Source: Thalassotalea crassostreae (lineage in GTDB: Bacteria > Pseudomonadota > Gammaproteobacteria > Enterobacterales > Alteromonadaceae). From it: 64,000 nucleotides of DNA. The stretch lies in the NCBI RefSeq assembly GCF_001831495.1, contig NZ_CP017689.1:1736001-1800000 (forward strand), in the 5' to 3' direction. Position 1 is the stretch's first letter. Every line of letters begins with the position of its first letter. Positions 27,755 to 35,729 of the stretch are shown piece by piece. Below the pieces are notes generated by a model. It did no database searches and was not told the DNA's origin. It worked only from the letters and a program-made list of their open reading frames with translations. A program made the position numbers and the translations under genes.

Positions 27755-28627
27755 TTGAAAAATAAACTAATTATTTCAGCTGTATCTATGTTTTTGTTAC
27801 TACAAGGCTGTAGTACAACGTCTCAACAAGCAGTAGCTAATGTCGTGGTTGCAGAGCCATTATCAATCGACCAAGAAACTGAAATTAATATTGCACGTTT
27901 AACGGAAATTCTTAATAAGGTTGAGATCACTCCAGATCAAAGAGCCCAGCTTTATTATGACCGTGGCGTTAGATATGACAGTGCTGGCCTGAGAGGATTA
28001 GCTTCATACGATTTTCATATGGCGCTGCGCATTAAACCAGATTTAGTCGAAGCCTATAATTTCATCGGTATTCATTACACTCAAAGGCAAGACTTCTTGC
28101 TGGCTTATGAAGCATTTGACTCAGCTATAGAACTTGATGATAAACATCAATATGCCTACTTAAATCGTGCTATCGCTCTTTATTATGGCGCTCGTCCTAA
28201 CTTAGCAGTATTAGATGTTAAACGCTTTCAATCTCAACAAAATAATGATCCCTATCGAATCGCTTGGTTATATTTGATTGAGCATGATATCGATAATGAA
28301 CTAGCGTTAGTCAATTTGCGTAACAATTTAAATTCTCTCCAACATAACTCATGGGCGAACAATATTTTGCGTCTATTTTTACGGGATATTAGTGAAGATG
28401 AGTTTATAAAATATGCATCCCAAGGCGCAGATGATGATAATGAATTAGCGAAGCGACTTTGTGAAGTGTATTTCTATTTAGGAAAATATAATCAAATTCA
28501 TAACAATCGAGAAATGTCTCAGCAGTATTTTAAATTTGCACTAGGCACAAATGTATATGAGTATATTGAACATAGATACGCAAAATTAGAATTAGAGTTA
28601 ATGCGCACAAAAGTTGCGACACCTTAA
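27755..28627 (+). CDS. nlpI: Lipoprotein NlpI, TPR-containing
   Basis: Outer-membrane lipoprotein that in E. coli serves as adaptor for the Prc protease and peptidoglycan hydrolases. The 290-residue protein starts with TTG at 27755 (AGG seven bases upstream). Lipobox LLQGC with Cys19 is followed by TPR units, for example RAQLYYDRGVRYDSAGLRGL, PDLVEAYNFIGIHYTQRQDF and HQYAYLNRAIALYYGARP. Length and position directly after pnp match NlpI. A metallopeptidase-like gene follows 23 bp later. Confidence 0.93.
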   Translation: MKNKLIISAVSMFLLLQGCSTTSQQAVANVVVAEPLSIDQETEINIARLTEILNKVEITPDQRAQLYYDRGVRYDSAGLRGLASYDFHMALRIKPDLVEAYNFIGIHYTQRQDFLLAYEAFDSAIELDDKHQYAYLNRAIALYYGARPNLAVLDVKRFQSQQNNDPYRIAWLYLIEHDIDNELALVNLRNNLNSLQHNSWANNILRLFLRDISEDEFIKYASQGADDDNELAKRLCEVYFYLGKYNQIHNNREMSQQYFKFALGTNVYEYIEHRYAKLELELMRTKVATP

Positions 28628-28650
28628 TAGCTAAAATATTAGAACGTTAA

Positions 28651-30150
28651 GTGTTTCGTAATATTTTCATAATTATGCTGAGCTTGTTGTTATCAACAAG
28701 CTCTTTTTCTTTGCCTACGTTTTTAGAAACCAAATTTAATGCTCAAGATGTTTCTGCAATGGAAATTAGATGGGGTATTAAACTTCAGCTCAGTTCAGCA
28801 CATCAATGGCGTCTAAAGCATAGTCAATATGGCAGTAAATATTGGATAGAAAGTGCTCGTTTTTTGGCAAGACGAAGTGGTGCTATTGCGTGGCAACTGG
28901 CTAATTACTATAAATTTGATGCTAAAAAACATCCTATCAGTCATCGAAATCATCTTTATTGGTTACAACGAGCTATTACTTTAAATGACGAAGATGCTTT
29001 GCTTTTTGAGGCCCATAGGTTATCCGCAATAAACGAGTATGAACAAGCAAGTTTACTGTTCAAGCGCATTGATCAACATACTGCATTGATTGAAAAAATA
29101 TTATTTGAAATTAAGTTTGGCTATCTAAATAAAGCAAAGAAAAATTTATCAATGTTGTCCGAGCTAAATAGCAGTGTAGCGCAAACTGAACACGGCCAAA
29201 TACTAGAACAGTTAAATCGCTATCAAGTTCTTACTCAGCGAAAAAACGTTTCATTGTTATCTGGAATAACACATTCAAATTGCCGTTATACGATACAGTT
29301 CTTTGCAAGCAATGTTGAAGACTTAGTACAAATCGAAGATAACTTAACGGAAATTTCTAAAAATCCATTCTTTAAGCAACAATTTTGTTTTACTACTCCT
29401 AAATATATAAACCCACGGTCGCTTGAATGCGATCACAATAGTAATGAACGCATTAATTGTAAGCAATTGGCTTTCAGCGATGTGGATATCGCTGACAACG
29501 TTCGTTATCTAGGCCTCGTCGCACCGTCTGGAGGGGCATACGTCGATCATGGTATGTTATTCATCGATAATAAAGATGATCGTTTGGTGATTGAGCATGA
29601 ACTATTGCACTTGATTGGCTTTATCGACGAGTATTCTTTATCGCCGATTCATAGTGTGTGCCAAAGAGATGACAATACAGCATTGGCTAACAACATTGTA
29701 AAACTGGATATAGAGCGGTTAGTTAAACAAAATGGTAATGATAGTCATCGGTTAAGAAAGGCAATTTTAGATGTTTTACCATGGCGAGAGCAAATACAAA
29801 ACACGACACCGTTAACACAAGTAGTAGATGGGCAGTTAGTGATAGGCACACCGGACAATTATAGAGAAAAAGTAGGAGTATATGCTGCACAAACATGCCG
29901 AGCTCAAAATATTAGAACATTTAAGCCGCAAATGTCGTCAACACAAATGCAATATTATGAAGAAAACTTGCCAGAAGTGTATCAACAATTAGCAGCTAAA
30001 CAGGATTATTTGATGCCGTCGTATCACTATAACATTGCATTGAGATACAAATTAGCCATGCATGACATGGCATATGTTTGGAAAGATAAAGCAGTAACGT
30101 TTGAAAAAGACCATAAACGAATAGAACGGATAAAAAAGTTTTTATACTAG
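28651..30150 (+). CDS. Exported protein with HExxH metallopeptidase motif and helical repeats
   Basis: A 499-residue protein of unrecognised family, GTG start at 28651. A signal peptide (MFRNIFIIMLSLLLSTSSFS) is followed by an N-terminal helical region (about 60-190) resembling SEL1/TPR repeats. A C-terminal half holds VIEHELLHLIGFIDEY: HExxH zinc site, then G and DEY spaced as in some gluzincin/M64-like peptidases. Cys pairs suggest disulfides in the periplasm. It begins 23 bp after nlpI, so a link with NlpI-controlled proteolysis or wall turnover is possible (inference). Confidence 0.75.
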   Translation: MFRNIFIIMLSLLLSTSSFSLPTFLETKFNAQDVSAMEIRWGIKLQLSSAHQWRLKHSQYGSKYWIESARFLARRSGAIAWQLANYYKFDAKKHPISHRNHLYWLQRAITLNDEDALLFEAHRLSAINEYEQASLLFKRIDQHTALIEKILFEIKFGYLNKAKKNLSMLSELNSSVAQTEHGQILEQLNRYQVLTQRKNVSLLSGITHSNCRYTIQFFASNVEDLVQIEDNLTEISKNPFFKQQFCFTTPKYINPRSLECDHNSNERINCKQLAFSDVDIADNVRYLGLVAPSGGAYVDHGMLFIDNKDDRLVIEHELLHLIGFIDEYSLSPIHSVCQRDDNTALANNIVKLDIERLVKQNGNDSHRLRKAILDVLPWREQIQNTTPLTQVVDGQLVIGTPDNYREKVGVYAAQTCRAQNIRTFKPQMSSTQMQYYEENLPEVYQQLAAKQDYLMPSYHYNIALRYKLAMHDMAYVWKDKAVTFEKDHKRIERIKKFLY

Positions 30151-30157
30151 CTTTATT

Positions 30158-30364
30158 CTAGTCACCATTTAAGATAGTAGTACGTTCAAAGTGTGTGGTT
30201 TCGCTTTCTTTTTCCGATTGGAAAGCGTGTGTGTTATTTAGAACTCCAGCTGTTGGCCACATTGCTTTTCTATTTATATTGAGTCGAGATTTACTATTAT
30301 CTACTAACTGAAGTTTATCTCGAGTTCCTTTTTCGTTATCAGAAAACCATGAAAATAATGTCAT
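30158..30364 (-). CDS. Small hypothetical protein
   Basis: A 68-residue hydrophilic protein (starts MTLFSWFSDNEKGTRDKLQ). The case for a real gene is the Shine-Dalgarno AAAGGA seven bases before the ATG and its place in an otherwise empty 385-bp gap, convergent with the metallopeptidase gene. No family recognised, no membrane segment, no cysteine. It could be a lineage-specific cytoplasmic protein. Confidence 0.5.
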   Translation of the reverse strand: MTLFSWFSDNEKGTRDKLQLVDNSKSRLNINRKAMWPTAGVLNNTHAFQSEKESETTHFERTTILNGD

Positions 30365-30535
30365 TATTAATCCTTTGTTAAGACCCCTTTATTTTACGGG
30401 TAACACTATTTATAGCTAAATCTCAGAAAAAAGCTAATGTTTAATTGAAATTAATTCACTTATTTATCTACATAAAAGCGCTATTACTGAGGTATAATCT
30501 TTTTAATTCATAATGTTAGAGTTTAAAAAGAGTTA

Positions 30536-32236
30536 ATGAAAGACTTCGATATTTCCTCTTTGAGGAAGAAATTTCCGATATTACAAACACTTGTTGGCGG
30601 CCGCGAGCTTGTTTATTTTGATAATGCAGCGACCACACAAAAGTTAAACGTTATGATCGACTCATCATCTAAGTTTTATCAGCAAATTAATGCCAATGTG
30701 CATCGTTCATCGCATTATTTAAGTTCAAAAGCTACATCAAAATTTGAACGAGCTCGACAACAAGTACAGCAATTTATTAATGCGAGAAACATAAAAGAAA
30801 TTATTTGGACGAAAGGTTCAACAGACGCTATAAATTTAGTTGCTCAAAGTTTTTCGAGTCGCTTTATCTCAGCAGGTGACGAAATTGTGATATCAACTGC
30901 TGAGCATCACGCCAATATCGTGCCATGGCAACAAATCGCTCAAGCTTATAAAGCAAAGTTAGTTGTTTTACCGCTGACTCAAACCGGTATTATTGATGTT
31001 GAACAAGCAAAATTATTAATCACCAATCGATGTAAAATCGTTGCGATTAACCATATATCTAATGTCATCGGCAAGGTAAACCCAATCAAGCAAGTGATTA
31101 GCATTGCCAAGAAAAATGGTGCTAAAACCTTGATTGATGGTGCTCAAGCCGTTGCGCATGTGCAGATCGATGTTCAAGCCTTGGACTGTGATTTTTATAT
31201 TTTTTCTGCACATAAGATGTACGGACCAACTGGCGTTGGCGTACTTTATGGCAAACAAGAATTACTTGAACAAATGCCACCGTATCAATTTGGCGGTGAA
31301 ATGATCAAAAAGGTAAGTTTTGCAGCTACAACATTTAATGAATTACCATTTAAGTTTGAAGCCGGAACCCCCAATATTGCAGGCGTAGTGTCATTTTTGG
31401 CAGTTTTGGAATGGTTTAATCAAACGGATATGAAACCCATTTGGCATTGGGAACAGCAGTTAAATTTATATTTATTTCAACAATTACAATCCTTACAACA
31501 TGTTCAATTCTTGGTTGATGATTGTTCTGATATTCCGTTGTTTTCATTCACACTCAAGAATTCACATCATCAAGATTGTGCCACTTTTCTTGATAGCAAA
31601 GGTATTGCAGTAAGAAGTGGACATCATTGCGCCATGCCGTTATTAGAAAGTCTTAACCTTGATGGTTCGATTCGAGTATCAGCAACGGCTTATAATACAT
31701 TTGAAGAAATAGATTATTTTATCAAACAACTCACCTTGTTTTGCCAAGGGGAGAGCGCTGATAACCATGCTAATGCCGCTAGTGTCAATGAGAGCACGGT
31801 TAGTTCTGTCGCCGAATCTACCTTTGTAACTAGCGAAGAGATCCTTAACAAGTTTGCTAAAGCAAAATCTTGGGACTTAAAACATCGTGAAATCATGTTA
31901 TTGAGTAAGCTATTACCTAGATTGTCGAAAGAACAACGCGATGATGACGATTTAATCAGTGGTTGTGAGTCAAAGGCTTGGATCCAAACTCAGAAAAACA
32001 ATGACAATTTATCTTTTATTGCAGATAGTGATGCCAAAGTTATTCGTGGATTGATGGTAATAATATTATCTATCTATCAAGGTAGAACTGCTGAGCAAAT
32101 TTTAAGCTTTGATATTGACAGCTATTTTCAACAATTAGGTTTGATGCAGCATTTAAGCCCATCGAGAGGGAATGGAGTGATGGCTATTGTCAATAAAATT
32201 CAACAAATCGCCACCACTGAAGCTAGTTTAAATTAA
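30536..32236 (+). CDS. CsdA-CsdE fusion: cysteine desulfurase with SufE-like domain
   Basis: A 566-residue fusion. Residues 1-410 form a group II cysteine desulfurase (SufS/CsdA type): VYFDNAATTQKL, TKGSTDAINLVAQ, ISTAEHHANIVPW, PLP Lys in FSAHKMYGPTG (about 226), active Cys in VRSGHHCAMP (about 365). After a linker (410-440) a SufE/CsdE domain begins, with its sulfur-acceptor Cys in SGCESKAW (about 477) and IVNKIQQI at the end. The desulfurase takes sulfur from cysteine and hands it to the SufE-like Cys for Fe-S or thio-modification. Having both on one chain makes transfer intramolecular. E. coli keeps CsdA and CsdE separate. Confidence 0.92.
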   Translation: MKDFDISSLRKKFPILQTLVGGRELVYFDNAATTQKLNVMIDSSSKFYQQINANVHRSSHYLSSKATSKFERARQQVQQFINARNIKEIIWTKGSTDAINLVAQSFSSRFISAGDEIVISTAEHHANIVPWQQIAQAYKAKLVVLPLTQTGIIDVEQAKLLITNRCKIVAINHISNVIGKVNPIKQVISIAKKNGAKTLIDGAQAVAHVQIDVQALDCDFYIFSAHKMYGPTGVGVLYGKQELLEQMPPYQFGGEMIKKVSFAATTFNELPFKFEAGTPNIAGVVSFLAVLEWFNQTDMKPIWHWEQQLNLYLFQQLQSLQHVQFLVDDCSDIPLFSFTLKNSHHQDCATFLDSKGIAVRSGHHCAMPLLESLNLDGSIRVSATAYNTFEEIDYFIKQLTLFCQGESADNHANAASVNESTVSSVAESTFVTSEEILNKFAKAKSWDLKHREIMLLSKLLPRLSKEQRDDDDLISGCESKAWIQTQKNNDNLSFIADSDAKVIRGLMVIILSIYQGRTAEQILSFDIDSYFQQLGLMQHLSPSRGNGVMAIVNKIQQIATTEASLN

Positions 32237-32253
32237 GATACATCTGTTCTAAA

Positions 32254-32757
32254 TTAACCTGTGTATGCACCGCTAGCATAGTGCAATTCATAAGAATGAC
32301 TATATATTTCCAGTATATTGCCAAACGGGTCTTCCATGTAAATCATTCGGTATGGCTTTTCGCCAGGATAGTAATAACGTGGTTTTTTCATTCTGTACTT
32401 ACCGCCAGCGGCTACGATTTTTTCTGCAAGATCTTCAACATTAGGATCTTGTACACAAAAATGGAATATACCTGTTTTCCAATATTCGAAATTGTCTTCG
32501 GGATTTTCTTGGTTCTTAAATTCAAATAATTCAACGCCGATTCGATCTCCAGTTGATAAATGCGCAATTCTAAAGTGTTCCCAACCAGCGCCGAAAACAT
32601 CGGTACACATTTCTCCGATAGCACTGTCATCTTCTGTAATGACGGTAGGTTGCATAATTAAGTACCAGCCTAATACTTCAGTATAAAATTTTACCGCCTT
32701 CTCTAAGTCGGGAACCGATATACCTATATGGGAAAATGTACGAGGATATGGGGTCAT
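32254..32757 (-). CDS. VOC-family protein (glyoxalase/dioxygenase fold)
   Basis: A 167-residue protein with paired VOC elements: FSHIGISVPDLEKAVKFYTEVLGW at the start and MIYMEDPFGNILEIYSHSYEL at the end, with His and Glu positions fit for metal binding. Good RBS (AAGGAATAC). It is divergent from a LysR regulator, 109 bp apart, the usual arrangement for a regulated catabolic or detoxification enzyme. Longer than the VOC protein at 4056. Substrate unknown. Confidence 0.85.
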   Translation of the reverse strand: MTPYPRTFSHIGISVPDLEKAVKFYTEVLGWYLIMQPTVITEDDSAIGEMCTDVFGAGWEHFRIAHLSTGDRIGVELFEFKNQENPEDNFEYWKTGIFHFCVQDPNVEDLAEKIVAAGGKYRMKKPRYYYPGEKPYRMIYMEDPFGNILEIYSHSYELHYASGAYTG

Positions 32758-32866
32758 TGTGTATTCCTTTTTGGGTTATTTTAAGTGCTATCATTTTGAA
32801 TGTTTATTTATTAAACTTTATAAAAATGATAATTATTTGTTATAGGATTAACAGTTATGAGAGCTT

Positions 32867-33763
32867 ATGAATTCTAACCTGTCTATTAATCATGTTTGGC
32901 TAAACACCTATTTAAGGCTAGTCGAAACAGGGCATTTTACCAAAACAGCTGAGTCGTTATATATGACTCAGCCTGGCGTGTCGCAGCACATTAAAAAATT
33001 GGAACAACAACTTAGCGTTGTTTTGTTACAGCGTATTGGTAAAAGATTTGAATTAACGGAAGCGGGTACCAAGTTATATCAGCATGGAAAGCAGCTAGCT
33101 AAAATCGAGTCAGAAACTCTTAGTTCATTGCAAACAGATAGCGAAACGGAAGGGGAATGTAAAATATCCTGTTCGGGTTCGCTTGCTATGCTTATCTATA
33201 AAGACTGTTTAGCTAGACAAGCTAAACATAGCGGCCTTAGGTTTAGTGTTCGAGCGCAACCTAATCATGCTATTACACAGCAAATTCTTAATAATGAGAT
33301 TGACCTTGGTATTGTTACCCAGAAACATGATGAAACTGAGCTTGTTTATGAGGAAGTTGGCAAAGAGCAGCTACGATTAGTATTGCCTAAATCACAGCGT
33401 GAAAACGTCGATTACGACGCATTAGCACATTTGGGATTTATCAATCACCCTGATGGCCATCATTACGCATCAAGAGTACTCGCGGCAAATTTTAGTGAAC
33501 AGTTTTCGACGATGGAGCAAATTAAAGAAAAGGGCTTTATTAATCAGTTAACGCAAATTTTGGAGCCAGTGGTGTTAGGTCTAGGCTTTACCGTTTTACC
33601 AGAGTATGCAGTAAGCCAATTTGCAGCTACCGATAAATTAACCATAGCGAAATTATCTAACCCGATCATTGATAAACTCTATGTGGTATACAAACAACAT
33701 AGGAAATTGCCAGTTCGTTATCACTGGTTTATTGATTTAGTAAAACAGAAAACACAGAATTAG
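32867..33763 (+). CDS. LysR-family transcriptional regulator
   Basis: A 298-residue regulator. The N-terminal winged HTH (about 8-65) reads TYLRLVETGHFTKTAESLYM then TQPGVSQHIKKLEQQLSVVL, followed by the linker helix and a periplasmic-binding-like effector domain (about 90-295, including GLGFTVLPEYAV). LysR proteins usually control the divergent neighbour, here the VOC gene. A hairpin overlaps its stop codon. Effector unknown. Confidence 0.92.
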   Translation: MNSNLSINHVWLNTYLRLVETGHFTKTAESLYMTQPGVSQHIKKLEQQLSVVLLQRIGKRFELTEAGTKLYQHGKQLAKIESETLSSLQTDSETEGECKISCSGSLAMLIYKDCLARQAKHSGLRFSVRAQPNHAITQQILNNEIDLGIVTQKHDETELVYEEVGKEQLRLVLPKSQRENVDYDALAHLGFINHPDGHHYASRVLAANFSEQFSTMEQIKEKGFINQLTQILEPVVLGLGFTVLPEYAVSQFAATDKLTIAKLSNPIIDKLYVVYKQHRKLPVRYHWFIDLVKQKTQN

Positions 33764-33778
33764 TTATGTGTTTTCTGT
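33745..33778. terminator. Hairpin at the end of the LysR gene
   Basis: ACAGAAAACACA and TGTGTTTTCTGT pair perfectly over 12 bp with a 10-base loop across the stop codon. No long T-tract, so termination is likely but not certain. Confidence 0.55.
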
Positions 33779-33849
33779 CGCTAGATAAAGAATTATGTTG
33801 TTTAGCTGCAACGACAACTAATAACAAAATTGAGTAAAAAACAAATTAG

Positions 33850-34335
33850 CTATTTATTCTTAGGAATATAAATTTGCATCTCTTCGCTGATCTGCTTGCG
33901 CATTTCCATTAATTTTATCGCTGTTTGATGTTGCTTTTTATCTTCATCGGTTTCAGGTACCCATTGCGGTATATTTATTGGATGACCACTTTCATCAACT
34001 GCAACCATAATCACTATGCAGTGAGTGGTATGACGTCTATTGAGCGATTTAGGATCACAAGCATTAACTTCAATTGCAACGTGCATTGACGATTTTCCTG
34101 TGTAAATAACTTTTGCCGACACTTCTACTAAGTTGCCGACATGGATCGGCGCGACAAATTGAATCCCACCAGCATAAGCGGTGACACAGTAACGACCACT
34201 CCAACCAGCTGAACAAGCATAAGCGGCTAAATCGATCCATTTCATAACCGCTCCACCATGTACTTTACCACCAAAATTAACATCTTGCGGCTCGGCTAAA
34301 AATCTTAACGTGACATCGCGTTTTGGTTCGCTCAT
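33850..34335 (-). CDS. Acyl-CoA thioesterase, hotdog fold (YciA/BACH type)
   Basis: A 161-residue protein with the hotdog signature FLAEPQDVNFGGKVHGGAVMKWID, where N, G-G-x-H-G-G and the following Asp form the active-site region, then YCVTAYAGGIQFVAPIHVGN and KSSMHVAIEV. Such enzymes hydrolyse acyl-CoA esters in the cytoplasm. Single gene, divergent from the acetyltransferase gene 130 bp away. Chain-length preference cannot be read from sequence. Confidence 0.9.
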   Translation of the reverse strand: MSEPKRDVTLRFLAEPQDVNFGGKVHGGAVMKWIDLAAYACSAGWSGRYCVTAYAGGIQFVAPIHVGNLVEVSAKVIYTGKSSMHVAIEVNACDPKSLNRRHTTHCIVIMVAVDESGHPINIPQWVPETDEDKKQHQTAIKLMEMRKQISEEMQIYIPKNK

Positions 34336-34465
34336 TTTTCGACCTTATCTTTCAATTATTGTTCGTAGATTTGTAAAACAATTGATTATTTTTTACATGT
34401 ATCGACAATACCATATAATTAGAGTGATGAAACAAATGATTAACATAAATAAGTAAATAAATTAT

Positions 34466-34966
34466 ATGAAAATACGAAATGAAAAAATAGATGAACATCA
34501 GCAAATTTTTGATGTTATTGAACAAGCATTTATTGGTCATCCATTTTCCGATAATAAAGAACAGTTTATCGTTGATAAATTACGAAAAGATGATGGGTTA
34601 ACGGTCTCCTTAGTGGCAGTCGAAGATAATAATATTGTTGGTCATATTGCTTTTTCAAAAGTACTTGTCGACGGTCAGGATAAGCAGTATTTTGGATTAG
34701 CGCCGGTAACTGTGTTGCCATCAAAGCAAGGACGAGGGATTGGTAAAGCATTGATCGAAGCAGGGTTAGAAAGGATAAAGAGTATTGGCGGCCGTACAGT
34801 TGTATTGCTTGGTGAGCCCGAATATTACCAACGTTTTGGTTTTAGAAACTATGCAGAATTGATACTTGAAGGTGTTCCTGCACAATATTTTATGGCGCTT
34901 AACTTAAACGGCGAAAACGTTAGTGAGTTCGGTGTGGTCACTTATCACCCAGCTTTCTCAGGCTAA
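34466..34966 (+). CDS. GNAT-family N-acetyltransferase
   Basis: A 166-residue single-domain acetyltransferase. Motif A for acetyl-CoA is VLPSKQGRGIGKALIEAGLE, preceded by FGLAPVTV; the later strand VVLLGEPEYYQRFGF is typical of the YhbS-like branch. Substrate unknown. No clear Shine-Dalgarno. Convergent with the HutD-like gene, which ends 25 bp later on the other strand. Confidence 0.88.
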   Translation: MKIRNEKIDEHQQIFDVIEQAFIGHPFSDNKEQFIVDKLRKDDGLTVSLVAVEDNNIVGHIAFSKVLVDGQDKQYFGLAPVTVLPSKQGRGIGKALIEAGLERIKSIGGRTVVLLGEPEYYQRFGFRNYAELILEGVPAQYFMALNLNGENVSEFGVVTYHPAFSG

Positions 34967-34991
34967 TTACGTTAGCTGTTTAATTAAAGTA

Positions 34992-35579
34992 CTAAAGTAT
35001 TAAAGTCAATTGCACAACAATAGCGCTTGTCGCTTTAAGTTGAAATTGATTACTTTTTACGTTGCTTAACTTTACTAGGTGATGCTTAGTTATTTTACTG
35101 CTTGTTTGGTCGTTCAAATTCACTAGTTCAATATCATCAACAGCGTAAATAAAGCATATATCACAAACTTTGATTTCAACATTGATAAAACGATCAATAC
35201 TATAAATGTCACCGTGATACTTAGTTGGATTATGCATGACATTAAAATCGGTAATGGTGCCGTCAACTAAAATACCGTCAGTGCGTAAACCGCCATCGAA
35301 CTTTGCCACACTAAGTAATTTTACTAACCGATCTTCAGTATTATTTTTAGACACCGGATGTTGATGTTTTAGCACGATGCCATTGCCCGATAATAGAAAT
35401 AAGTTTCTTTGTAAGTTATTGAAATTAGAGAACAAGCCGTTTTCGCTAACCGTAGCAATACTTAAACGGTAACTAAACTCTGCCAAACTTGAGTTATCGC
35501 TTATGGCGAGTTCGATGGTTTCGCCCTTGCCATTTTTCCATGGACTGGCGGTATATTGTTGCGGTGAAATTATTTGCAT
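34992..35579 (-). CDS. HutD/Ves-family cupin-like protein
   Basis: A 195-residue protein from the ATG at 35579; a TTG one codon earlier is possible. The opening TASPWKNGKGETIELAI and SYRLSIATVSENGLFSNF are HutD/Ves signatures, with the beta-rich remainder of a bicupin. HutD is found with histidine-use genes in Pseudomonas and Ves is cold-inducible in E. coli; no hut genes lie nearby here. Function unproven. Confidence 0.85.
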   Translation of the reverse strand: MQIISPQQYTASPWKNGKGETIELAISDNSSLAEFSYRLSIATVSENGLFSNFNNLQRNLFLLSGNGIVLKHQHPVSKNNTEDRLVKLLSVAKFDGGLRTDGILVDGTITDFNVMHNPTKYHGDIYSIDRFINVEIKVCDICFIYAVDDIELVNLNDQTSSKITKHHLVKLSNVKSNQFQLKATSAIVVQLTLIL

Positions 35580-35729
35580 CAAGTTTATTAATAATGTGGA
35601 GAGTTTTGTGGCAATATACTACCTTAACACGCCCTAAATTTCACTTTTATAATCTCCAAACGGGTCAATTGCAAAGTCGGTATCTTATTACATACTTAAT
35701 GTGTTAACGGATTAACGATAGGTAGGCAT

